A stretch of 64,000 nucleotides of DNA from Proteromonas lacertae. Its lineage: Eukaryota; Sar; Bigyra; Opalinata; Proteromonadidae. Positions 25,286-37,105 of the stretch are shown here, one piece after another (position 1 is the first letter of the stretch; every line of letters begins with the position of its first letter). The stretch spans positions 496,001 to 560,000 of the forward strand of contig NGBS01000292.1 of NCBI GenBank assembly GCA_002245135.1, given 5' to 3'. The position numbers were made by a program, and so were the translations under genes. The notes under the pieces were generated by a model. It was not told the origin of the DNA. It saw only the letters and a program-made list of their open reading frames with translations, and ran no database searches.

Positions 25286-27762
25286 CTAATATGGGTGTTT
25301 TGCAGTCATTTTCTTAATCTCCTTTCTTCTTTGTTGTGCTCTCTCTAAAGCAGTCATATTTCTATCATATGATTGTGATTCAGTGGTTGTAGCATATCTT
25401 CCTTCAGCATTATCCATCAACACTGGTTGAGTCCAAGCTTCACCAGTCTTTGGTTTTTGATTCTTAAAATCTCTGAAACATTCAACCCATTTCTTAGCAA
25501 CATGATCAACATTCTCACCTTCTACTTTGAAATGAACTCTTCTTTCAACTTCACCTGGTTCAAATGTCTTTAAGTTTGATTCATTGATCTTTAATATTAA
25601 TGTGAAATCATTAGCACCATCACTATATTCAATACCACTGTAACAACTTAATGGAATACTTTGTTTCTCATCAATATATACTTTACCATAATAACTAGGA
25701 ACCATTGAATCATAGATTCTCAAAACAGCTGGTTCAAAGTATAATACACAATATCTTCGTTGATATTTATCTACTATTCTATCTCTTCCTTCTTTGAGTA
25801 AATATCCTTCCATTATTACTTCATAACTAAATGGTTTGTAAATATCATCTTCAGTAATCTTATTCTCTTGTTTCACTTGTTCTATTGGAACTGTAGTTTC
25901 CATGATCTTTTCAGCTTTTTGTTGTTTGGATTGTTTCATTGATTTACTAATGTTCATATAGGCTACTACTCCTACTATTGCTAATATAATTACCACCACT
26001 AACACAATGATTAATATCACATACCAATACTCCTCTGCCCATGGCTTATCATCTTCTGTTGTTGTAATTGATGGAGTAGGAGCTACATCATTCATATCGA
26101 CAGTAAAATCACTTGAAATACCAACTGAATAATCAATAGTATTTCCACTTTCTACGGCAAGTTTAGCAGTTTCTGCAACTTTTGTTTTTAAATCAGCTTT
26201 TATTCCTGTAGTTTCAATTTGTTCCTTAATTTCTGGTGGAAGTAGTTTTATTTTTTCTTCTACTTCTGCTTCATTAGTAGCGTCTAATACAGATAATAAA
26301 CTCTTAGCAAAATCATAATCATTTAATTGAACTTTTGGAGGTTCTTGATTCTGTAATTGTCTAGATTTAGGTTGTGTGGATTGTTTAATATTCATTGGAA
26401 TATATATTTTCTTCTGATTTGTTGGTTCAAGAACAACACTGTAAATATAATTAGTATGTTGAAACATCAAATCAATAAGATTTTTATAAGATGTAAATAA
26501 TTGTGGTTCAACCTTATTAACAAATGTAACAACTGAAGTTAAATTCTTACACATTGCTCCTCCTTCAACATCCTTTCTTTCACAACACACGCCCATTCCA
26601 TCTCTTTGATTAATAGGACAAGCTGCTGCTTCTTTTTCACCTGCAATTTCTACACCACCATAATCAAACGTATGCAATGAATTTGAAAATTTAAAAGATA
26701 ATGTATTATTTTCTTCATTTTCAGTTGTTACATTCAAATTGGTATAAGGAAAATAAGTATCATTTTTAACTGATAATTCACTATCTTCATTAGCTAAATT
26801 ATATCCTGTAGTATTAACACTTATTGTCAATGTTAATTCATCTCTTACTAGATTATCTTCTCCCGTTATTAATGGATATTTTAATACTAATTTAGCATCA
26901 AACTCTTCATTTGGATATATTTTCATAGGAAATGATGTTAATGATTTATCAATTGTTGGTTTATATTCAGCAACTTGATATAAATAATAACCATTTGCAT
27001 TTTTATAACCATCTTTACTACATTGAACAACACATTTAACAACACCATCAGTTTCTTTTGAAATGTCAATAGTAATATTACCTTCATTATCAACCGTACA
27101 ATTACCTGATTGTATGTTATAAGATATACCAGTTTCATTATTATTGGTATTAATTGTCTTTCTACCTGAATCTTTTTTATATACTTTCTTTGGTGGATAT
27201 TTACATTGAACCGGTTGTAATGCAGGTGTTGTTCCTGTTGGAGCTGTTGATCCTTCTTCTGATGTAGCATCTGGATCTGTTGTTGCTAATGTTGTTGTTG
27301 CTGGAGTTGTTGTTGTTACAGGTGTGGTTGTTGTTTCTTCTACAGTTTCACCTGATTCTGGTGTTTCATTAGTGGTAGTAGTTGTAGCAGGGGTAGTTGT
27401 TGTTATTGGTGTTGTAGTTGTTTCTTCTGATGTAGAATCAGGATCTGGTGTATCATTATCTGTTGTTGGCTTTGCTGTTGTTGGTTTTGTAGTAATTACA
27501 TCTTCAGTTTCTTCATCAGGTGTAGGAGTATCATCATCAGATTCTTTTCTATAATTTACTATAAAATACAGTAAAATACAAATCAATCAAGTCTTGTCCA
27601 TCTCCTTCTTTCAATAAGTTGGGTTTGTATGCTTTTCTCAAGTGAATCTTTTCACTATCACCATTTGATGTGACGGCAAGACACAAATTTATAGTTATGA
27701 GTACTATAAGATAATACTAACAATATAATACAACTAATAAGAGCGATTAAAGTGATCTTCAT
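25286..27762 (-). CDS. Receptor-like type I membrane protein with cytosolic PH domain
   Basis: Exons: a short signal-peptide exon (MKITLIALI joined to ILITINLCLAVTS), a linker exon, and one long exon from about 27555. The ectodomain begins with a mucin-like Thr/Pro/Glu stalk (TTTTPATTTT and DPDSTSEE repeats), continues with beta-rich domains (YNIQSGNCTVDNEGNITIDIS; TLSFKFSNSLHTFDYGG) and a Cys cluster (CPINQRDGMGVCCERKD). One membrane span (WYVILIIVLVVVIILAIVGVVAYM) is followed by a PH domain: VIMEGYLLKEGRDRIVDKYQRRYCVLYF to HVAKKWVECFRDF, with the invariant Trp. The basic YLLKEG...KYQRRY strand suits phosphoinositide binding. A secreted mucin-type ectodomain joined to a PH domain is unusual; ligand unknown. 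Confidence 0.85.
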
Positions 27763-28240
27763 GCTTAATTTTCGAATTATTCGATCAGTTAAAAATGCCA
27801 ATCAAAAAGTTTCAGTTGGCATTTTATGTATTTTTTTGCTTTGTCAATCTCCTATAGATCTATATGAGATAATAATCATTATATAGTAATGCTATAATTT
27901 TGTTTTATCATTATAGAAGATAATATGAGTTAAAAGTTCAATATTTGGAGAAATAGCGGATTAGGAAATAATAGACTGATTAAAGTGTATATCTACTCGT
28001 AAAATTAAAAATTAATTTCATTAGACCTATAATATTCATTATGTAAAATTATTCAGTTTACATCTTCTCTATATCTTTAGTTTATACCTATTTATGGTGA
28101 TTATATATTTTATACTAACTAGAAAAGCAAAAATAAATGTTGTACACAGACATTTATCCATATGACGTGTTAATCATTTCGTTTAAACATAACATAATAA
28201 CATATAATAATAAAATATATAATAATTAAAAGCATCTAAA
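27763..28240. other. Intergenic region, nothing recognised
   Basis: About 480 bp, strongly AT-rich, upstream of the PH-domain receptor gene and downstream of the ELM2-PHD gene. No coding stretch, RNA gene or repeat seen. Confidence 0.4.
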
Positions 28241-31200
28241 TTAAACATCACTGTTTTGTTTCACATTCTTATTATCAGAATAACCAAAACCAACAGAAAC
28301 AGAAGTAACATCACCATCACTTTGTTTCGCTGAATGATTATAATTACTCTTAGCTAATCCACTTCTATCCAAAGATGCTAACATTCCCGAAATACTTGAA
28401 TTAGAGCTTAGAAATGATGCTTGATAAGTCATTGTATTACCACTACTCTTTTCCACTTCCTCATTTCTTTCTTCCTTTCCCACTTGTTTCTGAGATTGTG
28501 AAGATGTTGTTGGTATTGATGAAGAAGCAGTAGAAGATGACATTACAGCATTAGAGGAGGATGAATTAATAATTGAAGGAATTGAATGACTATATGTAGT
28601 TGAAGAATAAGTTGATTGTTGTTGTGTTTGTAATGATGGATTTGGATTTTCATAACTCTTTCTATTAACTCCTACAACACTGCTATATGGAATATTCAAT
28701 TTTTCACATAAAAATTTCTTCACTCTGCTTGTTTGATAATTCAATGCTTGAGCTATTGCACTAATTTCACTGTTAGTGGGAAATGTAGCAATTGGATTGG
28801 ATTTATACCATCTATATATAAATAATAATAATAATAATTAACATACATTTCTAGCTTATTAATAATAGCTCTTTTCTTCTTTGGTTCAACCATATCAGTT
28901 TCATAATCAGCATATTGACTTGGCATTCTTCTTTTAGAACTTTCTAAAGAATAAAATAAATAATAACATATATATATACTTAACATTGGATTTGTTAATC
29001 TATCATTACAATCATGACATATATAATTATTTTCATCAATTTTCCTATTAATACCAATTATATTTCTCACACATTTCTTGTGATATGATTTTCTACATTT
29101 ACTACATCTTACCATATCATTAAATATTAATAATCCGTTACAGATACAATATCTTTTGTAATTATCATGTACAATATTCTCCAATACTTCAACTTGTTCA
29201 AAATTTACTGGTATTTTTGTCGAACCTGAGATTTGAGTGGAAATTTGAGCTGGTGTTGTTTGAGAATTGTATTTTAAAGGATCTAATAATTCTTCAGTTA
29301 AATCATTCCATTGATTAATTCTATCAATTAACTATTCATATTATAAATAATTAAATTCATAAAAAAATAAATAAAAATACATTATTCATAAATTGTATAA
29401 ATGCATTATCATAAACTGAATATTTCATATCAGCTGATTTTCTATATTCAATTAATTTCAACCATTCTTTATCACTCGTTTTATTGGATAAATAATTTTG
29501 ACATAATATAATATGAACCAAATAAAACTCGACTGTTAAACAATTCAAAATTGAAAGACTTCTTGAAAAATCAAGTTTTAATGAACTGACTAAGAATTTA
29601 TAAGTTGCAGAATTGAATTTTTCAATATCTTTACTCGTTATTTCATTCTTTATTCTCATAATATGTTCAATCCATACATCTAAATTACCAACTGTTGATT
29701 TCTGCTGAATTTCTAATACTTTACTAATTGATCCTTCTAATTCATGTAAATGAAACGGTAAACTTTCAGAAATCTATAAAAATAAAACGTTTAATATATA
29801 CCAAACAGTTTGGACAAATGAATATTTCTGGTTGATTCTTATTCTCTAAATCAAAACAATAATCATGAAACCATTTCTTACATATATCACAACATATCAT
29901 TCTACCATTCTCTTTCTCTTTACATACACAGTATACAATACTTTGTTTATTTAATATATCAATATAATCATCTTCTTTAATAGGTAATTCTGATAGTCTT
30001 TCTTTCATATTTATTACTTCTTCCACTGTCATTTTATCGATTTTTATAAAGTCTTTGATCCAATTGTTTATTAGTTTATTATAATATTTCAGTGGCTTTG
30101 TATAATCACTCATTAATATCAACACAGTTTGACAATCTGTAACTAAATTATTGAAATCAGAAACTGATAGTTTTAACTCTTTGGTTATGATTTTTTGAGC
30201 TGTTTCTGCATATTTGTGGTATCTTTCGATGTTATCTTTTAATATTTCCTCTTCAGCAATAGGTAGGTAGAAAGATTGAGTATCACTGTAAATTTCTTCA
30301 ATTGTTGAAATTGATTTTTTATTACCTTCTATATTCATATAACAATAATAAAGTATATACTAAAGTTAATTATGTTTGCATTGACTCTTTTCGACCAATC
30401 TAATAATCTACTGCTCATTAAAAACAAACAACGATAATAGCAGAAACAACCGTATATTCCATATCTATCTGGCTCTTTGTATATCAAAGATACTTTTTTC
30501 AATGTAAACTTCAATGTATTTATTGAAAATCCTTTTTGGCTGATTAGTGAATAAAGAAGATTGATGTTTTCAGAATACTATTAATATATATAAGTTATAT
30601 TATATATATACAAGCTTGACAGACTTGATTCTTTTGTCATTTGTTGATAAGATTTTAATCTCACTTTTAATCTCCTCCAATATATCCAATTCTTTCATAA
30701 ATTGTTCTATTAATTCTTTTTCTCTTGTCATTATTTCCATTATCTTATCATATGATAAAAATGGTAAATCATCAAAAGTTTTCTCGGTTTCCACGGTTTC
30801 CACGTTATTTTCAACTTCATTTTCATCTTCTTCCATTTTTCTATCATTTTCATTATTTTCTTCTTCTTCTTCTTCTTCTTCTTCTTCAATATCACTATCA
30901 AATCTATCATTAATAATATCACTATAATCTTCATAATAATCATTATTATTACTACTAAATCTATCATCTATATTATTATCATCATCATATTCATAATCAT
31001 CACTATAAACACTATTTCTATTATGATTTCTAGTCCTTCTCTCACTATTAGATAAATAAACAGAATTATTTCTATAATTCAATCTATTACTACTTGCACC
31101 ACCTTTTCCACCATTGTAATTAAAACCTCTCTTTCTGTTGTTTCTATTCTTATTTCTCATTAATGCTTTGGCTTTGTCAGATTCGATTTCTTCTTCTAGT

Positions 31201-34200
31201 TTTATTCTATCTAATTCAGCTATTTTATTTTCTTTTACTTTTCTTTCAATTATTTCCTGATAATCCTCTGGATATAGTTTCAATAATTCATTATACATAT
31301 ATGAGATATAATTGGATAAATAGTTTGTTACAACTCCTTTTGCTTTTGAATATGTTTTGAATATCTCTTTTATATATTTCCTTTCATTTTTGGCATTGAT
31401 TTTTAATTTTTTACTCTTTTCATACAGTAATCTTAATGAGTGATTACTCATCTGTGAATTTTTAGTCACTAAAACAGTTAAACTCTTACATTGTTCTAAG
31501 AATGTCTTTAATTGTGGTGAAATATCAATTTCACTATATTTCTCTATTAAATCCAATAAACTTTTGGTTTTGTTATTGTTTATCTTTGATTTATCTTCTT
31601 CTTTATTTTCTTTTTCTTTTTCTTTTTCTTTTTCTTTTTCTTTTTCTTCTTCTTCTTTTTCCACATTATTTTCATCTTTACTATCTTTATTATTATCCTC
31701 TTTAATCATTATTGCAGTATTAATAGTAGAATATGTAATAAATATTCTATTATATTCCTTAATCCAATTATCATATTCGGTTTTATAAGTTATTAATCTT
31801 TCACCTTCAGGAATAGTTATATTCAATTCATTATATTTATTAATCAACACTTCAACATCATTTATATAAGGTAAATTAGTGATTATTATATCTTCTTCTT
31901 CTTCTTTAAAGTTCTTTTTTCCTTTTTGTTTGGGATTAACTACTTTTTTATTAATTTGTTTTTCTTTTTTTACACTATTATTATTATTAAAACTTCTCAA
32001 ATTTCTATTGTTTTTTGGAGTTGATTTAGATCTTGGAGTAGCATTATTACTAATAGGTGTAGATGGTGATAATGGTGAATGTGTAACGGCTAGTGGAAAC
32101 TTTGGAGATTTTCCACTGTTATTATTATTATTACGGTTAATCGGTGATACAAGTGGAGTATTTAGTGGAGAAGTCACTGGTGTACTAGTAGATGGTGGTT
32201 CAGAGTTAATTATATCAGGTAAATCATTCATATCATCATTATCATCAATTATATTCCTCTCTTTTTCTTTTTCTTCATCATTCAATATAATAATTGGTTC
32301 TGTTGGCTTGAAGTGAGGATATATAACATATAATTCATCTAAAAACAATAAACACTCTTTTATTTTCACTCTTAACATCTCTAATTTATCATATACTAAG
32401 TTTGGATAATCTTTTCCTTCATTATATAATTCAACTAGTCTTGAAAAATCTAATTTTGTACCATTTGAATTTAAATATTTTTCTACACTTCCAACCCATT
32501 TTTCACTACCATTTAATGTATTTTTTAACTCTTTATATTCTTTAGTTATTATTTGTCTTCTCTTTTTATTCACCATTATTGATGTTTTTAACGATTGTCC
32601 TTCTTTAATTAATTCTACATACTCAGAATAAGTATGTTTTTCTCTATAATATTGATTGATTTTTTCTTTATATTTTCGATGAGTTATGAATAATTCTAAT
32701 AATGCCATTTCGTCTGTTTTTACTGGTATTTGTTTACCTCTATCTCTTAACTCTTCTAACTCTATTGAAGTGATTTTGGGAGAAATTACTGCTTCTTCTA
32801 CTTCATTTATCCAAGATTTACATTGAGTGTAAAGATTGTACATTTGTTGAAATTGATCTGTTGTGACATTGAATAAAGAACCCTAATCAAGATAGATAAT
32901 TGAAATATATTTATATATACTTTTTGAACAAGTGTATCCAATATATGGTATGTCAATTTATTCTTAGAATTATCATCAGATGGCAAGATACTATCAATCT
33001 CAGTCAAATACTTCAACGAGTTTTGAATATACTGTTTGGCTCGAATGTCCAAGCCATTCATTCCAAAACAAAACCCCTCTATTCCAATATCCAACAATTT
33101 ATTATTAACAGCTTCAGTATCTTGTTTTTGATTCAATAATTCTGTCATTTCTTCAATCCATGTTTCTGCTTTGGGAAGTAGTTTTCTTATATACTCTAAC
33201 TGAGGAAATGATATTTTTAATTCGTCAAACTAATACATTAGATAAATTATTAAATATACTTGTTTAACTATCTCTAGTAAATCATTACATGTTCCTTTAT
33301 AATTATCTTCATGATCCTTGCTGAAACAATACATAAACTTCGAATATAATTTCATTCCATCATTTAGTCTTTCTTCCAAGTATTTGTAGTTGTCATAGTG
33401 ATATACTAATAGCTTATATTCTTCAACTGCTCTATATAATGGTAATAAAGATGAACGATTGTGAAAACTATAATCATATAAAACTATTATATAAATATAC
33501 TATTGATCTAACTTTTTCTTGTTTTCTCTACATCTATATATCATGTTTTCACAATAAGTAAACTCTAATAAATTGATCTCTAATGCTTTTCCATTATCAT
33601 ATAAATTGCGTAGTTCAGAAATTGTACATCTTCTTGCTGGATTGAATAATTTTCTAAATTGAAGTACCCAGTCATAACCATAGTGTATTTTATCATATAA
33701 TTTCTTCAATATTTCATTCACTTCTAAGGATAAGTTGTGATTTTCACAATCGACACTTCTTGACACTAATCTATTACCTTCTTTTAATATTAACTCTATA
33801 TCCACTGAAGATGGTTCTGATGCTAATAATTTCTTTGCTTTTACATGAAATTTCTTCAATTTTCTACAATAAATTTGAATATTCTTCAATTTATATACTC
33901 TTCTAAAGTGACACTTGCGGTTTTGGCTGCTGGTCCCATGTTAGATGATACTTTAGGAGTTGCTACTCTTGATGGCTATTTAATTACAAAATTAATAATC
34001 AATATAATTCAAATACCTTTAATTTACTGATACTTTTCTTCAAAATCTTTGTAAATGAATCAATACTGTATGACGAATTACATGCTACTAGCATTTTAGC
34101 TATAGAAACGTTGTTATTTGCTCTAAAATACATGAGGCATAAAATTATATATAATTTCTATATAATAATAACATACTTATTTAAAATCTCTAAAGCAAAA

Positions 34201-34761
34201 TCATCTGTTGGATCTGGTACAAACTTATCACTCTGTTCAATAAAATATAAAATATTCATACCATCACTTTTGGAGGAGGACCAAAAGTCTTCATTGTTTG
34301 AATTCCCATTACTCTTCGGTAATAACTCAAAAATTCTTGAATCTATTACATAAAAATCTCACCATAAATCATACATCTTCATTTTTAGTTGGTATATGAG
34401 ATGTAGTTGGATACTTTACCTGAATAATCTCTCGTATATCCGGGAATAGCCTCTATAAAAATAATTAATTGGATAATAAAATCATAGTCTATACATAAAG
34501 CGAATTATTATCAGATATTGTTTCACTATCCGGCACCACAGCCTGATACCTAGAAACATGATTATTTTAAATAAAATACTGTGCTGCTCCTTCTCTGCAT
34601 GTTCTGCCTACTCCCTTTGATTTATCTATGTAGATTATAGGATAGGTTATTTAATGATATAATGCTGATAAGCTGACAAGACTATAGCTAAATATACTTT
34701 TGGCGTGAGTATCTGTTGCATTTGAGGTGATTGGCTCATTATCAGTCTTTTTAGATGACAT
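28241..34761 (-). CDS. Giant ELM2 / PLU-1-like / double-PHD / homeodomain-like chromatin protein
   Basis: Read right to left as one gene with many 30-70-nt introns. The N-terminus has an ELM2-like domain (GVGRTCREG...YQAVVPDSE through DFALEILNKANNNVSIAKML). Next is a long helical region of PLU-1-like repeats, units of the form W...V...ELEELRDRGKQIPVKTDEM and DFSRLVELYNEGKDYPNLVYD, known from KDM5 demethylases. A 747-codon exon (32843-30600) carries S/P, Glu and Asn/Arg-rich linkers. Then come PHD finger 1 (YCVCKEKENGRMICCDICKKWFHDYC...FICPNC, about 29960-29810), a helical segment, PHD finger 2 (YCICNGLLIFNDMVRCSKCRKSYHKKC...YICHDC, about 29145-29000), and a homeodomain-like helix set (NKLEMWYKSNPIATFPTN...IAQALNYQTSRVKKFL). 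No JmjC domain was found. Probable histone-mark reader in an HDAC or demethylase complex. It could be two adjacent genes; no internal stop-start boundary was seen. Confidence 0.7.
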
Positions 34762-34929
34762 AATCTCCTTTAATTGAAAAGTATAAAAATATAGATAGCA
34801 ATAATCTAGTTGAAAACAGGAGTTAGACTATGTGCTAACGAAGAGAGATAAAAAGAAGTAAATCTGAGTTTAAAATGTGTTGTATTTTCTTGCTTGTGTG
34901 GATAAAAAAACTCATCCATTAGAAAAGTG

Positions 34930-35242
34930 ATGTTTATGAGTGGTAAAGAATATACTCAAAGAAATGATCACATCAAACAACTGTAAATAACACAAAACAA
35001 GAAAATTTACTGAAAGAAGAAGATATATCTATATTATTTTATCCGATTAGATGGATTAGAACAAAATAAACTCTATGAGATGCTTATTTCACTTCAAAAC
35101 AAGGTAATTAAGGAGCTGTTGTTAATAGTGAAGTAAGAATAGGTTAATTTCACTTCTATAAGAATTTTATGGCTTTCAATTCTACTATAACAGAAGAATT
35201 TATATCTTACAACGTCTAGATCACTTTATAATAAACAAATAA
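34930..35242 (+). CDS. Possible small multi-exon gene, unrecognised
   Basis: Coding-like segments follow a start codon: MFMSGKEYTQRNDHIKQ, then DGLEQNKLYEMLISLQNK, NSEVRIG and EFYGFQFYYNRRIYILQRL ending at TAA. AG-ended gaps between them resemble the introns of neighbours, but I could not join all pieces in one frame. Divergent (168 bp) from the ELM2-PHD gene and followed by eL30. Low confidence; it could be a remnant. Confidence 0.35.
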
Positions 35243-35374
35243 AACCTAGCTTGATTTGAGCAAATCAAACTTGTTTGAGAAGGGGTAACAGAATAACTGG
35301 ATTTTAAATAGCATTTTTCAATATTTTCATCTCAATTAACATTCATCTCTTTTTCTTTGAATTTTTGAGAAGAT

Positions 35375-35812
35375 ATGCCAGCCAAAACAGTATGATATTA
35401 TAAAAAATGAACTTTCTATTAATTTAATATTTTATCTATCTTTATGAATATTTATATTGTTTCTATAATCTAATCTCGACTAGAAAACCAATGAAGGTAT
35501 CAACAGCAGACTTCAATTAGTCATGAAATCTGGTAAAGTATTTTTAGGCAGAAACCAAACAATAAAGAGTTTAAGACAAGGAACTTGTATTATTTACTGT
35601 TTATATTTGTAGCCAAGTTAATTATTGTTTCAAACAATTGCCCAGCTTTACAAAAATCAAAAATTGAATATTATGCTCTTCTTTCAAAAGTCAATGTTCA
35701 TCACTACTCAGGAAACAACAGAGAATTAGGAACTGCTTGTGGTAAATTATTCCCCGTATCATGTTTAACAGTACTTGATGCTGGTGATTCAGATATTACA
35801 AAAGCCCAATAA
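35375..35812 (+). CDS. RPL30: 60S ribosomal protein eL30
   Basis: Large-subunit ribosomal protein. Three exons (35375-35389, 35484-35586, 35613-35812) give 105 residues, the usual length being 105-115. Near-identical to the family over [41 protein letters not shown] and [18 protein letters not shown], ending [11 protein letters not shown]. The first intron (94 nt) is the longest well-supported intron in the window and follows the fifth codon, a position typical of ribosomal protein genes where 5' introns are often retained. Confidence 0.97.
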
Positions 35813-35991
35813 AGAGAGTGATTTAAATATTAATGAGATGAATTGTTCCTTATATATTTGTGATTTATTGTTTATGCTATATCCATAAATAAAAATCAAT
35901 TACTATTATGCTTATCTATTCAATAGTTATGTTCAACATTCATAAAAGCTTGAATAAAAAACTTGAGAGAAATATTTTTATTTTTCTAAAA

Positions 35992-36990
35992 ATGAATGCT
36001 GCTGCTGAGGTAACCCCAAAATTTATTCCTAAAGATGATTATTCAAAAATGATAAAACAGACTCAACAGGATAATGCCTCAGATTGTATTGAAAGTATGA
36101 AATACTCGTTTTATTATGTTTAGTTCCTCCTGGAGTAGTGATGACTGGTATTGATATACATTTAATCAATTAATTAGAGCTTCCAATGATTGGCGTTGAT
36201 GCTTTGGATGAATTCTTTCTGAAGACTAGTTATAAGGTTAAAAAACTCAAATTTACAGGTATTTTCATTTTATTATTGATAATTATAGAAGATACATATG
36301 GATTAATAACAAAACTAACAGATGTTCAATTCTATAGATTTCTTCAAGCTTTAGTTTTTTATAAAAGAGTAAACCATTTAGATCTAAGTTGTATATTTCA
36401 TACAGAAATAATAAATCATTAGATTTGTCAATAGGAGGTCCTCAATTCACTTCAATTTGTCATTTACTACCTTGGCATTATAAAAATGTCAAAATATTGG
36501 ACTTTACAGGAAATAACTTGGATGATGATAATGCAGAGACACTTTGTGAAAATATAACAGATAATAAAACACTAGAGAAATTGATATTGACAAGTATTTT
36601 TAATAATGTAATTAATTAGGAAATGAAATATGTGATGTATCATTAGATTCTATAGCTGATTGTATTAAAGACAATACCTACACTAAAATCACTCTGTTTA
36701 CAATGTATTTTGGTGATTATTATATTTAAATAGCAAATAGATTTTCTGATCGAGGTGCTGATGTGATAGTTCAATCATTATTATTATGTCCATATATAAC
36801 TACATTTAAATTAGGAAGATTAAGAGATTCCGGTGAAGATACAATCACAGAAGATAAAATGAAAGATATGATGGGTAAATTAAGTGAAACAAGGAAATGG
36901 GTTAGTTTGGAATGTTGGATACTTTCATTTTATTACCAGACATACTTGTTGTACAATACAGTAGATATAATAATATACATAATTCAATGA
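35992..36990 (+). CDS. Leucine-rich repeat (RNI-like) protein
   Basis: Multi-exon gene starting MNAAAEVTPKFIPKDDYSKM with introns of 25-35 nt. Later exons carry RNase-inhibitor-type LRRs: KVKKLKFTG, VKILDFTGNNLDDDNAETLCENI, LEKLILT-NEICDVSLDSIADCI and ADVIVQSLLLCPYITTFKLG. The class (about 28 residues, L..L.L..N.I) resembles NLR/RanGAP/DRC5 LRRs. No other domain seen. The last exon boundary is uncertain: the frame runs to 36988 but the final ~30 residues (ILSFYYQTYLLYNTVDIII) look non-coding, so the true end may be near 36930. Distantly like the LRR protein at 46.5-47.5 kb. Confidence 0.7.
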
Positions 36991-37105
36991 ATTCATATTT
37001 AATTACTTTAATAACCTTTTGTTTTTGATTAATAGTGAGAATGGAATAAAGAATAACAATATAAAAACATAAAAATGGAAATAAATATAAAGATTATTAC
37101 TAATC

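Noticed and set aside
30600-30960. Plus-strand Ser/Phe/Leu frames opposite the PLU-1-like exon
   Set aside because: Antisense of Glu/Asp and Asn/Arg-rich coding; composition not protein-like and no start context.
28241-34761. KDM5 histone demethylase
   Set aside because: PLU-1-like repeats and PHD fingers fit, but no JmjN, ARID or JmjC motif (HxD...H) is visible on this strand.
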